64,000 bases of DNA from Pseudoalteromonas carrageenovora IAM 12662 (GCF_900239935.1 NZ_LT965928.1:1301407-1365406); one strand, 5' to 3'; shown: positions 56,205 to 64,000, counted from the first letter of the stretch. Numbers and translations are program-made. Notes: generated by a model not told the origin, from the sequence alone.

Positions 56205-56821
56205 TGATTCGTTTTCTGTTTTCACTGATTGCAGGTGGGGCAGTTACTTTCGGCTTGTTCTACTTCATGGCTTACCTCATCTCTGGTGGGGCTGACCGTA
56301 ATACGGAACAAAAAGAGCAGATCATAGTCGAAATAATGACGAATCCGCCTGAATCTAAGGTGCAGGAGAGGAAGCGTGTACCGCCTCCACCTCCGCCACC
56401 GCCAAAGCAGCCGCCTAAACCGCAGCCGCCACAGCCGGAAAATAATAATCCTAACCCTGGTGCTATGTCATTTAACATGGGTAGCATTGATGTAGGTAGT
56501 TCAGCTGGTGGACTAAGTGGTCCAGGTGCATTTGGACGAGATGGTGATGCGACACCTATCGTTCGTATTGAACCAAAATATCCAACGCAAGCAGCGCGTG
56601 ATGGTAAAGAAGGTTGGGTTCAACTTTCATTCACAATTGATGAGTTAGGTGGTGTGACCGACGTTGAAGTAATCGACGCTGACCCTAAACGTATCTTTGA
56701 CCGTGAAGCTAAACGTGCACTGCGTAAGTGGAAATACCGTCCTAAGATCATTGACGGGAAACCACAAAAACAACCAGGTTTACAAGTTCAACTAGACTTT
56801 AAACTTAACCAAGGCAACTAA
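56204..56821 (+). CDS. tonB: TonB energy transducer
   Basis: A 205-residue TonB: N-terminal transmembrane anchor (about 5-25), a Pro-rich spacer (eight consecutive Pro near residue 63, then KQPPKPQPPQPE), a Gly/Asn-rich segment and the C-terminal TonB domain with PKYPTQAARDGKEGWV near 123 and REAKRALRKWKYRP near 166. It contacts TonB-dependent receptors in the outer membrane. The spacer is short, as is common for TonB2-type proteins. Confidence 0.95.
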   Translation: MIRFLFSLIAGGAVTFGLFYFMAYLISGGADRNTEQKEQIIVEIMTNPPESKVQERKRVPPPPPPPPKQPPKPQPPQPENNNPNPGAMSFNMGSIDVGSSAGGLSGPGAFGRDGDATPIVRIEPKYPTQAARDGKEGWVQLSFTIDELGGVTDVEVIDADPKRIFDREAKRALRKWKYRPKIIDGKPQKQPGLQVQLDFKLNQGN

Positions 56822-56832
56822 GGAGGCGAGTA

Positions 56833-58092
56833 ATGAGAAATTTTTCTAAAGTAACTGCTCTTGCAATTCTTATGTCTGTGTCAGGTGCTACATTAAGTGC
56901 ATCTGTTTTAGCGGCGCCAGATTACGCAAAGATTGAAGAGCGTAAGAAAGCAAAAACTAAAATCATGGGCGAGCGTACTGGTAAAAAAGTAATTAAAGCA
57001 TTTGATTTGTACAACGAAGAAAAAGTTGATGAAGCTATTGCTTTGCTTAGAGAGATTGAACCTTCGAATGACTTTGATAAAGCGACCGTAAATCGTTACT
57101 TAGGTAGCATGTACGCTCAAAAAGAAAAGTATGCCGATGCGATCAAATACGCTAAGCAAGCAGTTGCGCCTGATGTTTTAAACTTTGCTGACCAAGAACA
57201 GACACTAAAGCTGTTAGGTGATTTATACGCCGGTACTGAGAAGTACCAAGAAGCCAAAAAAGCTTATGTAGCTTGGATGGACTTTACAGGTGAAGAAGAT
57301 CCAACAGTTTATACACGTATCGCTCAAGCTAACTATCAGCTAGAGCAATACCGTGACGTTTTTGAACCAGCTGATAAAGCAATTAAACTTCAAAAAGAGC
57401 CTAATAAAGGCCCTTACCAATTAAAACTAGGTGCATACTTTGAGTTAAAAGATTATGCAAACATGGTTAAGATTGGCGAAGAGATTGTTCGTGTGTGGCC
57501 AGATGATAAAAAGGCTTGGGTTAGCTTAGGTAAATATTACCTACAAACCGAAGACTATTCTAAAGGTCTAGCAACTATGGAAGTTGCATACAAGAACGGT
57601 TACTTTGAAAATGAAGTTGAATATAAAGTTTTATCAAACTTTTACTCTCTAAACGAGATTCCTTTTAAAGCAGCTATAACGTTAGAAAAGGCCGTTAAAG
57701 GAGATAAAGTAAAACGTACTAAGCAGAATGTTAGCGCGATTGCGAGTAACTACCATCGCTCTAAGAATCTAGAAAAAGCTGCTAAGTATTACGAAGAAGC
57801 TGCTAAATTTGATGAAGATGCTGAGCTTTACCGCAAAGCAGGTTCATTACTTTTACAATCTGAAAAATTCAGTGCTGCTGTTGTTCGTTTGAACAAAGCG
57901 TTAGAACTTGGTTCTGACAAAAAAGGTACTATTTATTCAGACTTAGCTGAAGCGTATTACTACCAAGGTAAGTATAAGCAAGCATATGCTGCTATTACTA
58001 AAGCTATGGACGACCCACGCACTCGTAAGTTTGCTAAAGGTTGGTCTACTTATATTAAAGATAAAGCCGCTCGCAACGGTGTTAAAATTTAA
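56833..58092 (+). CDS. TPR protein at the end of the TonB operon
   Basis: A 419-residue exported protein: signal peptide of about 29 residues ending ASVLAAPDY, then tetratricopeptide-like helical repeats through most of the length (AYVAWMDFTGEEDPTVYTRIA region near 140-160, AAKYYEEAAKFDEDAELYRKAG region near 315-335, DLAEAYYYQGKYKQAYAAI region near 375). It follows tonB by 11 bases with an AGGAGG site. The same gene ends the homologous Vibrio and Shewanella clusters; it probably holds the complex together in the periplasm. A terminator follows. Confidence 0.88.
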   Translation: MRNFSKVTALAILMSVSGATLSASVLAAPDYAKIEERKKAKTKIMGERTGKKVIKAFDLYNEEKVDEAIALLREIEPSNDFDKATVNRYLGSMYAQKEKYADAIKYAKQAVAPDVLNFADQEQTLKLLGDLYAGTEKYQEAKKAYVAWMDFTGEEDPTVYTRIAQANYQLEQYRDVFEPADKAIKLQKEPNKGPYQLKLGAYFELKDYANMVKIGEEIVRVWPDDKKAWVSLGKYYLQTEDYSKGLATMEVAYKNGYFENEVEYKVLSNFYSLNEIPFKAAITLEKAVKGDKVKRTKQNVSAIASNYHRSKNLEKAAKYYEEAAKFDEDAELYRKAGSLLLQSEKFSAAVVRLNKALELGSDKKGTIYSDLAEAYYYQGKYKQAYAAITKAMDDPRTRKFAKGWSTYIKDKAARNGVKI

Positions 58093-58116
58093 CTTTAATT
58101 AGCTTAAGCAACTTAT

Positions 58117-58143
58117 TAAAAAGCCCCTCAGGGGCTTTTTTTA
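58117..58143 (+). terminator. Terminator of the TonB-system operon
   Basis: AAAAAGCCCC TCA GGGGCTTTTTTT. Confidence 0.93.
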
Positions 58144-58154
58144 TTGGAAAAACT

Positions 58155-59204
58155 ATGTATAAAACGCTCTCATTTTTATCACTTATGTGTCTGTTTTTAG
58201 CTGCATGCTCAAAGCAACCTCAACCATTTACATCATTTGAAGACGCGCAGACGGCTTTAAAATCTCTAAATACCGCACTTGTACAAACAAAAACAATAAA
58301 AATAGATACGTTAACTGACGAGCAACTCGTTTTCTCTGATGCGTATTTGGCTAAGCGTCATGCTATTTATCAAAGCTTAATGGATATGCAGCTTGAATCG
58401 AATCAAATTGCTCAAGTGAACTATTTAGTTATTGCTGAGCGATTTCCTGAGCGTTACTTTAATTGGCCAGCTCAGATAAACGTACTTGAAAACATGCTTG
58501 CTTTTGATGGTACAAAACACAAACCAGACAACATTATTAAATGGCTAAAATTGACTCAAGATCAATTAGATAGTGCTAAACAAAGTAATTTAAAGCTAAA
58601 TAAAGTTGAGCTGTCTTTATTAAATTCGTATGTTGATGAAACACTTAAAAATAATAAAGTTCAAGGTGCTCTGCAAAGCCACTTAAGGGCATTTAGCGTG
58701 TATTTAAGTAATTACAAGGTTCGCGGGAGTGTAGGACTTCGCGGTCTTGCTAATGGTAGCGAGTGGTATCAAAGTAAGCTTAATTATTTTAGTGGCGCTG
58801 TTCACTCTCCACTTGAATGGGCTTCATTACTTAATAAAAAAATAAATATGTTAAAAGTTACAGAGTCTATATCTAATGTAGATGTCCCTAAAACACATGA
58901 ATATTCTTTTATAGTTCAAGTTGTTAAAAGTAGTAAACAAATCCCAGGTTTAGGTTGGCAAAGCCATTACCTCGATTTACCATCAATGGCAGCTAACATG
59001 AATGCTTCTGCTTCTAATAGTGCTTTAATGCTAGTGATGATGGAAACTGATGTTGGTATTCATTATCACGCATGGACACTACCTCAGGCTAAGGTAAACT
59101 TAATTAAAAGATTAAAAATAAGCCCAGAGTTTGCGCAGTATCTAGTGGAAGATATTATTTTATATCCAGGGCAGTCATTTAGTTTTGCATCAACAACGTT
59201 ATGA
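58155..59204 (+). CDS. Lipoprotein distantly resembling DUF885 proteins
   Basis: A 349-residue predicted lipoprotein: lipobox LFLAAC with Cys18, then Ser-Lys. The C-terminal half resembles DUF885 family proteins by three landmarks: RGLANGSEWYQSKLNYFSG near 197 (family: G..NG..YY...L..YTG), IPGLGWQSHYLD near 269 in place of the family's E.IPGHHLQ metal motif, and LYPGQSFSF near 337 (family: PGQAL.Y). If related, it lacks the usual His-rich metal site and may be non-catalytic. It follows the TonB-operon terminator by 12 bases and may receive read-through. Confidence 0.7.
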   Translation: MYKTLSFLSLMCLFLAACSKQPQPFTSFEDAQTALKSLNTALVQTKTIKIDTLTDEQLVFSDAYLAKRHAIYQSLMDMQLESNQIAQVNYLVIAERFPERYFNWPAQINVLENMLAFDGTKHKPDNIIKWLKLTQDQLDSAKQSNLKLNKVELSLLNSYVDETLKNNKVQGALQSHLRAFSVYLSNYKVRGSVGLRGLANGSEWYQSKLNYFSGAVHSPLEWASLLNKKINMLKVTESISNVDVPKTHEYSFIVQVVKSSKQIPGLGWQSHYLDLPSMAANMNASASNSALMLVMMETDVGIHYHAWTLPQAKVNLIKRLKISPEFAQYLVEDIILYPGQSFSFASTTL

Positions 59205-59234
59205 TTATTACCTATGCTAACGTGATAAGTACGC

Positions 59235-59561
59235 TTATTTAGCGCACTTATCACAGCGCTGCGCTGCTGGATCCTTTTCAAGTAAGGTTGCGGGTATTTC
59301 TTTTTCGCAATCGCAGCAATATCCATACTGGCCTATATCAATTTGGCTTATTGCAGCCTCAAGTTGAGTCATTCTATTTATTAAAGGGGTGTATTCAGGT
59401 CCGAGTTTTTGCGCAACATGGTCAAGCCAATCATTTCTTCCAATGGTCAATAATTCACACTTTAATTGCTGGTAACAAGAGTGGGGGGATTCAGACAGCA
59501 TTGCCATTATAGCTGATTGGACTTTAGTTATCTCATCATCGAGTTTTTGCTGATGGTTCAT
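59235..59561 (-). CDS. DksA/TraR-type C4 zinc finger protein
   Basis: A 108-residue protein with an N-terminal coiled coil (about 3-75) and a C-terminal C4 zinc finger (GYCCDCEKEIP then QRCDKCAK). This is the DksA/TraR plan, but shorter than DksA (151), as for DksA-like YbiI/TraR-size proteins. The coiled-coil tip lacks an obvious DxxDxA motif, so action on RNA polymerase is uncertain. Lies 58 bases downstream of dusC and reads in the same direction. Confidence 0.82.
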   Translation of the reverse strand: MNHQQKLDDEITKVQSAIMAMLSESPHSCYQQLKCELLTIGRNDWLDHVAQKLGPEYTPLINRMTQLEAAISQIDIGQYGYCCDCEKEIPATLLEKDPAAQRCDKCAK

Positions 59562-59619
59562 ATCAGTATAACCTTTAAAATTGGCTTATCGTTATACTGA
59601 TATTATCTAGGGTTTAAAC

Positions 59620-60600
59620 TTAACCGTTATGATTTGAATCAAGTTGCGGTGCTTTGGCATATTTTTTTAATACACCTGCAACATCTTCTTTACTTTTCAA
59701 GCGTCTAATTTCATCAAATAGCTCAATTGCTTGAGGATACTGGCGTTTTAAGTAGCCAAGCCATTGTTTAGTTCGTGATGCAAAATACTTTTCGTCTTTT
59801 GCTGGGTCTTGATGAATAGCAGAATGAATTAGATGATAAATTATATGTTCCCACTCTAAAGCATTATATTGTTCATTGTTAACATGAGCTTTGATTTTTT
59901 TTGCTAAGTCAGGGTGAGAAAGAGCACCTCGGCCAAGCATTAAATCAGTGCACCCGCTGCGTTTTTGGCACAATAAAGCATCCTCAACCTGCCAAATTTC
60001 ACCATTCGCAACCACTGCAATATTCTTGTTTTTTATAATAGGAGGGATCTTTTCCCAGTATGCAGGAGGATTGTAACCATCTCGTTTGGTGCGAGCATGT
60101 ATAGCAACGCTATTTGCACCAGCACTTACTACTGCATCAACTATTTCCTGGCTATTAGAATCATCATCAAACCCTAGACGAATTTTTGCGCTTACCTCAT
60201 GGTCATTATCTACAGCATCTCTTACGGCTTTAATAATGGTATACATGTGTTCAGGATCTTTTAGTAATACTGCGCCGCCACGGCTTTTATTAACCGTTTT
60301 TGCAGGGCAACCAAAGTTAAGGTCAACGCCATGAGAGCCGAGCGAGATTGCTCTTATTGCATTTTCAGCAAGAGGGTTTGCTTCTTGTCCAAGTAATTGT
60401 ACACGTACTGGCGTTCCTGCGCGGGTATAACCATTATTGTGAAGCTCAGGACAAAATCTATGGAATACTTTATCGGGTAAGCATGCTTCTACAACTCTCA
60501 CAAATTCAGTTACACATAAGTCGAATCCACCTATATCGGTAAGTAACTGGCGCATTTTGAAATCAACAACACCTTCCATAGGCGCTAAAACAAGCTTCAT
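59620..60600 (-). CDS. dusC: tRNA-dihydrouridine(16) synthase DusC
   Basis: FMN-dependent reductase forming dihydrouridine at tRNA position 16. A 326-residue protein with LAPMEGVVDFKMR at the start, the active-site loop NFGCPAKTVNKSRGGA with catalytic Cys near residue 97, FMN-binding HARTKRDGY near 168 and VVANGEIW near 195, LMLGRGAL near 219. Similarity to Escherichia coli DusC (VTEFVRVVE, RVQLLGQ) supports the subgroup over DusA/B. Divergent from the precursor gene at 60835. Confidence 0.93.
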   Translation of the reverse strand: MKLVLAPMEGVVDFKMRQLLTDIGGFDLCVTEFVRVVEACLPDKVFHRFCPELHNNGYTRAGTPVRVQLLGQEANPLAENAIRAISLGSHGVDLNFGCPAKTVNKSRGGAVLLKDPEHMYTIIKAVRDAVDNDHEVSAKIRLGFDDDSNSQEIVDAVVSAGANSVAIHARTKRDGYNPPAYWEKIPPIIKNKNIAVVANGEIWQVEDALLCQKRSGCTDLMLGRGALSHPDLAKKIKAHVNNEQYNALEWEHIIYHLIHSAIHQDPAKDEKYFASRTKQWLGYLKRQYPQAIELFDEIRRLKSKEDVAGVLKKYAKAPQLDSNHNG

Positions 60601-60834
60601 AAAATATTTAATGTTTTGCTAAAAATTGGACGCATAGTTTAACCGTAAATCTTAAATTGATAAATCTGTATTTGTCGTCCATATTTATTTCAATAAAGTG
60701 AATAGTAAAAAAAATGAAAATAAATGAAAGATTTTATTATCAGTCAGGTCTACTTAATTATACCAACTACATACAAATGTAAAAATTGCGTGAGTAGTTT
60801 TAGAATACAACCCTTGATAAAAGAGAGTCATAAT

Positions 60835-61320
60835 ATGAATACAGTTAAAAAAAATACAATCGCGTTAACTTTAGGTGCAGTAGTTGTTGGCTCTGCAAGT
60901 TTTGTATCTACAGATGTACAAGCTAACCCATTTGAGTTTCAAGAGCTAGTTACAGGTTACCAATTGGATGCTGCAGAAGGTAAATGTGGCGAAGGCAAAT
61001 GTGGGGGCGACGCAAAAGATAAAAAAGAAGGTAAGTGCGGCGAAGGCAAATGCGGCGGTGACGCAAAAGATAAAAAAGAAGGTAAGTGCGGCGAAGGTAA
61101 ATGTGGCGGTGACGCAAAAGCTAAGAAAGAAGGTAAGTGCGGCGAAGGCAAATGTGGCGGCGACGCAAAAGCTAAGAAAGAAGGTAAGTGCGGCGAAGGC
61201 AAATGTGGCGGCGACGCAAAAGCTAAGAAAGAAGGTAAGTGCGGCGAAGGCAAATGTGGTGGCGATACTAAAGCAAAAAAAGAAGGTAAATGTGGCGAAG
61301 GCAAGTGTGGTGGCCAATAA
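60835..61320 (+). CDS. bufA: HvfA/bufferin-type Cys-rich RiPP precursor (copper-binding peptide)
   Basis: A 161-residue secreted precursor. Signal peptide of 30 residues (cleavage after DVQA), then the leader-like NPFEFQELVTGYQLDAA typical of HvfA/bufferin peptides, then seven repeats of 17 residues, EGKCGEGKCGG plus a linker (DAKDKK, DAKAKK or DTKAKK). There are 14 EGKCG motifs and no other Cys. In known systems MNIO enzymes convert such Cys into heterocycles (thiooxazole, or oxazolone-thioamide) that bind copper. The frame is open to 60724, but ATG 60835 has an AAGAGAG site and a clean signal peptide. Enzyme genes follow directly. Symbol by analogy. Confidence 0.9.
   Translation: MNTVKKNTIALTLGAVVVGSASFVSTDVQANPFEFQELVTGYQLDAAEGKCGEGKCGGDAKDKKEGKCGEGKCGGDAKDKKEGKCGEGKCGGDAKAKKEGKCGEGKCGGDAKAKKEGKCGEGKCGGDAKAKKEGKCGEGKCGGDTKAKKEGKCGEGKCGGQ
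60976..61317 (+). repeat. 51-bp coding tandem repeat in the precursor gene
   Basis: Six full 51-base units plus a partial seventh (start positions 60976, 61027, 61078, 61129, 61180, 61231, 61282). Units are nearly identical at DNA level, with a few silent or Asp/Ala changes, so they arose by recent duplication and can vary in number between strains. Confidence 0.97.
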
Positions 61321-61364
61321 TCATTTTGATGTAATTGCTTAAGTTATTCAGCTGCAATTATACT

Positions 61365-61387
61365 AAAAGGGCCATTGGGCCCTTTTT
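61365..61387 (+). terminator. Terminator between precursor and enzyme genes
   Basis: AAAAGGGCC ATTG GGCCCTTTT: a 9-bp perfect stem, tetraloop and T-run of five, between bufA and bufB. The bufB ribosome site (AAGGAG, 61393-61398) starts 6 bases after it. Partial read-through would give much more precursor than enzyme. Confidence 0.88.
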
Positions 61388-61404
61388 GCTTTAAGGAGAC
61401 AATA

Positions 61405-62262
61405 ATGAAAACAACTCAAAACGCCGGGTTTGGTATGGTAGGGCTCGGCCTTCGTCGTGAGATGCTTGATGAGCTACTTGAGCATGTACCCAAGCAAGTA
61501 GATTTTATGGAAGTGGCACCTGAGAACTGGTTAAAACTAGGTGGGCGTTTTAAAAAGCAATTTAAAACATTAACTGATGTTACTAACTTTGTTTGTCATG
61601 GATTATCGCTTTCAATTGGTTCACCTGAGCCATTAGATATTGAATTTGTGAAGTCACTTAAAACTTTTTTTGATGAGCACAATATTAAAATATTTAGTGA
61701 GCATTTAAGTTATTGCTCCGGCACTGGCCATATGTACGATTTAATGCCAATTCCGTTTACTCAAGATGCAATCGCACATGTTGTTCCTCGCATTAAGCAA
61801 GTACAGGATATTTTAGAGCGCCAAATAGCGATAGAGAATGTTTCTTACTATGGTGCGCCTGGCCAAGAGTTATCTGAGCTTGAATTCACCAATACTATTT
61901 TAGAGCAAGCTGATTGTAAGCTATTGCTAGATGTTAATAATATTTACGTTAACTCAATTAATCATGGATACAATGCTGAAGAGTTTTTAAATGGGCTGCC
62001 TTCAAAGCGTATCGCTTATGGCCATGTTGCAGGGCATTATAATGAAGCCGAAGATTTGATTGTAGATACCCACGGTGCAGATGTTATAGACCCTGTGTGG
62101 GAATTGCTAGATAAAGCTTATGCAAAGCACGGTGTTTTTCCTACACTGCTTGAGCGAGATTTTAATATTCCAACGATGAATGTATTAACTAAAGAGCTAG
62201 ACATTATTCATGAGCTGCAAAGTAAGTATTTAAATTCGTCTTTAACTAAGCAAAGTGCTTAA
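61405..62262 (+). CDS. bufB: DUF692 multinuclear non-haem iron oxidase (MNIO), HvfB/BufB-type
   Basis: A 285-residue TIM-barrel enzyme of the DUF692/MNIO family (relatives: MbnB, TglH, HvfB). Expected metal ligands are all present: CHGLSLSIG near residue 64, FSEHLSYC near 98, IENVSYY near 143, LLDVNNIYVN near 172, YGHVAGH near 201, DTHG near 215 and LLERDFNIP near 245. It should modify Cys in the EGKCG motifs of the preceding precursor. The ATG at 61405 with AAGGAG is preferred over the upstream open frame, which runs through the terminator. Its stop region overlaps the open frame of the next gene. Confidence 0.93.
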   Translation: MKTTQNAGFGMVGLGLRREMLDELLEHVPKQVDFMEVAPENWLKLGGRFKKQFKTLTDVTNFVCHGLSLSIGSPEPLDIEFVKSLKTFFDEHNIKIFSEHLSYCSGTGHMYDLMPIPFTQDAIAHVVPRIKQVQDILERQIAIENVSYYGAPGQELSELEFTNTILEQADCKLLLDVNNIYVNSINHGYNAEEFLNGLPSKRIAYGHVAGHYNEAEDLIVDTHGADVIDPVWELLDKAYAKHGVFPTLLERDFNIPTMNVLTKELDIIHELQSKYLNSSLTKQSA

Positions 62263-62287
62263 TATTTGTTTAAAAGAGTATGCAATT

Positions 62288-63040
62288 ATGAGTTTTATTG
62301 AAGTACAAAACGAATTTATGGCACATATTCGCCAGCCTCAACAAAATAAAAAGCCCAGCGACATAGAAGACAGGCGAATGGCTATTTATCGTGACTTATT
62401 TTTTAATAATGTAGATGGATTTATTTCATCGGGTTTTCCGGTATTGAAAACCTTATATAGCGAAAAACAATGGAAAAAGCTCGTTAGGCAATTTTTTAGT
62501 AACCATGATTGCCATTCACCATACTTTTTAGATATAGCAGGCGAATTCATTAATTACTTATCAAGTGATTATAAAATACAAAAAAATGATCCTCCCTTTA
62601 TGTTAGAGCTTGCTCATTACGAATGGATAGAGCTTGATGTATCTATTGCTATGGATAATCCGCAAGAGCAAAAGCTCAATGCAACTGATATTACACATGC
62701 TCCGCTATACTTATCGGTTACAGCGCGTAATTTAAGTTACCAATATCCGGTTCAAACTATCAGTGTAGACTTTCAACCTAAGCACCCAGCCGAGCAACCA
62801 AGTTATTTTGTTGTTTATAGAGATGCACAAGACGATGTGCAATTTTTGGCAACCAATGCAATGACGGCTTTATTACTTTCAATTATTGAAAATAGTAATG
62901 GCATTACCTTTGACGAAATTTGTGAACAGGTATTAAGCCATGCTCCACAGTTTAGCCCAGAACAAATAAACCAAGGCGCACTTGCTACGCTTAATGCAAT
63001 GGCGGAGCGCAGAGTAATAGTGACAAAAAATCAAGATTAA
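62288..63040 (+). CDS. bufC: DUF2063 partner protein, HvfC/BufC-type
   Basis: A 250-residue protein with an N-terminal DUF2063 domain (RRMAIYRDLFFNNVDGFISSGFPVL near 30, LARHYEW-like LELAHYEWIELD near 108) and a winged-helix-like C-terminal part. It is the obligate partner of MNIO enzymes, thought to bind the leader of the precursor and present it to the enzyme. The ATG at 62288 is chosen; a GTG at 62255 inside bufB is also open. No DoxX-type gene, frequent as a fourth member, follows. Confidence 0.9.
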   Translation: MSFIEVQNEFMAHIRQPQQNKKPSDIEDRRMAIYRDLFFNNVDGFISSGFPVLKTLYSEKQWKKLVRQFFSNHDCHSPYFLDIAGEFINYLSSDYKIQKNDPPFMLELAHYEWIELDVSIAMDNPQEQKLNATDITHAPLYLSVTARNLSYQYPVQTISVDFQPKHPAEQPSYFVVYRDAQDDVQFLATNAMTALLLSIIENSNGITFDEICEQVLSHAPQFSPEQINQGALATLNAMAERRVIVTKNQD

Positions 63041-63112
63041 GCCCTTTATAGATGTTTTTACATCGTCTATCATGGCAACCTAATTTATCGTGCTTAATAA
63101 AGGGTTGTACCC

Positions 63113-63235
63113 ATGTCAGATGATAAAGATTTTAAAGATCCGTTTAATGCTACTTACTTTATTGCTTTTTTAGCGGTATTTGCAGGTATTGGTTGTTTAA
63201 ATGCGATTTTAGGCTGGATCACTAGCTTAACTTAA
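63113..63235 (+). CDS. 40-residue single-pass membrane protein
   Basis: Short open frame behind an AAAGGG site: a charged N-terminus (MSDDKDFKDPFNATYF) and a hydrophobic helix (residues about 17-37, IAFLAVFAGIGCLNAILGW), ending ITSLT. The composition and start site look like a real small membrane protein rather than chance. It lies 72 bases after bufC on the same strand, and could be a small accessory of that operon or an independent gene. Confidence 0.6.
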   Translation: MSDDKDFKDPFNATYFIAFLAVFAGIGCLNAILGWITSLT

Positions 63236-63407
63236 AATGTATTTGCATCGAGAGGCTGTTGTTAGCATCAGCCTTGACCATTTTAATTTTAATCCTCGTA
63301 AATCTTCCCGCTCTTTCTTTTTTATAATTATTGCAAACTCGCAATTTAAGGTCAGTTAAGGTTATAATCACCTGCTTTGTAATATAAACCATTGAGCAGT
63401 TAAAATT

Positions 63408-63953
63408 ATGACTCAAGTAACACCAGCAATTATCAAACACAGCATAACTACAATTGCTGATTATCCAAAAGCGGGCATTATGTTTCGCGATGTAACCACA
63501 TTAATGGCAAACCCTGACGCGTTTAAAGCAACAATTGATGCTTTTATAAACGAGTATAAAGATCAAGGTTTTACTAAAATCATTGGTACAGAATCACGTG
63601 GCTTTATTTTTGGCGCACCTTTATCTTATGCTTTAGGTATTCCATTTATTCCTGTGCGTAAGCCGGGTAAATTACCACGAGAAGTTATTCGCCAAGATTA
63701 CTTATTAGAATACGGTGAAGACACACTTGAGCTTCATGTTGATGCAATAGTACCAGGCGACAAAGTGTTGTTAGTTGATGATTTACTTGCAACAGGCGGT
63801 ACAATTGAAGCCACGGCTAAGCTTGTAAATAAACTTGGCGGGGAAGCAACTGATGCAGCATTTGTAGTTTCACTTCCAGAGCTTGGCGGCGAACAACGCA
63901 TCGAAAAAATGGGTATTAAAATCCTAAAATTGGTTGAATTTGAAGGCGAGTAA
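63408..63953 (+). CDS. apt: Adenine phosphoribosyltransferase
   Basis: Salvages adenine with PRPP to AMP. A 181-residue enzyme with [17 protein letters not shown] near residue 24, [16 protein letters not shown] near 64 and the PRPP-binding loop [16 protein letters not shown] near 122. It lies just before dnaX (4 bases between stop and start), a common gammaproteobacterial arrangement. Confidence 0.97.
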   Translation: MTQVTPAIIKHSITTIADYPKAGIMFRDVTTLMANPDAFKATIDAFINEYKDQGFTKIIGTESRGFIFGAPLSYALGIPFIPVRKPGKLPREVIRQDYLLEYGEDTLELHVDAIVPGDKVLLVDDLLATGGTIEATAKLVNKLGGEATDAAFVVSLPELGGEQRIEKMGIKILKLVEFEGE

Positions 63954-63956
63954 TCG

Positions 63957-64000
63957 ATGAGTTATCAGGTTCTAGCGAGAAAATGGCGTCCACAAACCTT
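63957..64000 (+). CDS. dnaX: DNA polymerase III subunits gamma/tau, N-terminal start only
   Basis: The first 14 codons read MSYQVLARKWRPQT, the diagnostic N-terminus of DnaX; the gene runs off the window. The clamp-loader ATPase motifs lie beyond the end. It is joined to apt by a 3-base gap, so the two are probably co-transcribed. Confidence 0.92.
   Translation, partial: MSYQVLARKWRPQT

Noticed and set aside
60946..61317. Overlapping repeat-rich open frames on both strands inside the precursor gene
   Set aside because: They arise because the 51-bp unit lacks stops in several frames. Only the frame with signal peptide, ribosome site and EGKCG motifs is real.

Overview
The window is an AT-rich stretch of a gammaproteobacterial chromosome. 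Gene content and order point to a marine Alteromonadales bacterium, most likely Pseudoalteromonas. This assignment is inference from family resemblance: MetR, CysB, HrpA, DusC, RlmI, a DUF3450-TtpC-ExbB-ExbD-TonB-TPR operon, apt next to dnaX, and much cyclic-di-GMP signalling. No database search was possible.

Layout. 1-5.6 kb: end of a rhodanese-like gene, then pgi, zwf and pgl (glucose 6-phosphate metabolism) and an isolated SapC-family gene. 5.7-13.9 kb: a secreted isoaspartyl peptidase/asparaginase, HrpA, a receiver + PilZ pair, RlmI, a YedJ-like HD hydrolase and a VOC protein. 14-18.3 kb: a leftward pair, MHYT hybrid kinase then HD-GYP response regulator. 18.6-23.3 kb: a YgjP-like metalloprotein, an 8-bp satellite array touching two identical tRNA-Tyr genes, two small conserved proteins, a REC-GGDEF cyclase, YchJ and a SulA-like division inhibitor with a LexA-like operator.

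23.3-26.7 kb is an accessory island. It has two integron-type gene cassettes with attC-like sites and an IS1111-type element (IS110 family) sitting at the end of one attC. No integron integrase is present, and 25-bp imperfect inverted repeats bracket the segment. 26.9-46.1 kb is mostly housekeeping: Sel1 protein, purine permease, CysB, SdaA, Nudix hydrolase, PabB, class I fumarase, leucine dehydrogenase-like enzyme, CAT-like acyltransferase, MtfA, a large PD40-amidohydrolase, Nif3-like protein, ElyC-like protein and MetR with MetJ-like boxes. 46-53 kb holds a GAF-GAF-GGDEF-EAL protein, pyrC and a cold-shock gene, with two families of structured MITE-like repeats in the long intergenic regions on both sides. 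53.1-58.1 kb is a six-gene TonB energy-transduction operon, followed by a DUF885-like lipoprotein, a DksA-type zinc finger protein and DusC.

The most interesting system is at 60.8-63.0 kb: a secreted Cys-rich precursor (seven 17-residue repeats, 14 EGKCG motifs) followed by a DUF692/MNIO enzyme and its DUF2063 partner. This is the architecture of HvfABC/bufferin RiPP copper-binding peptides. An intrinsic terminator lies between precursor and enzyme genes, which would favour excess precursor. The window ends with apt and the start of dnaX.
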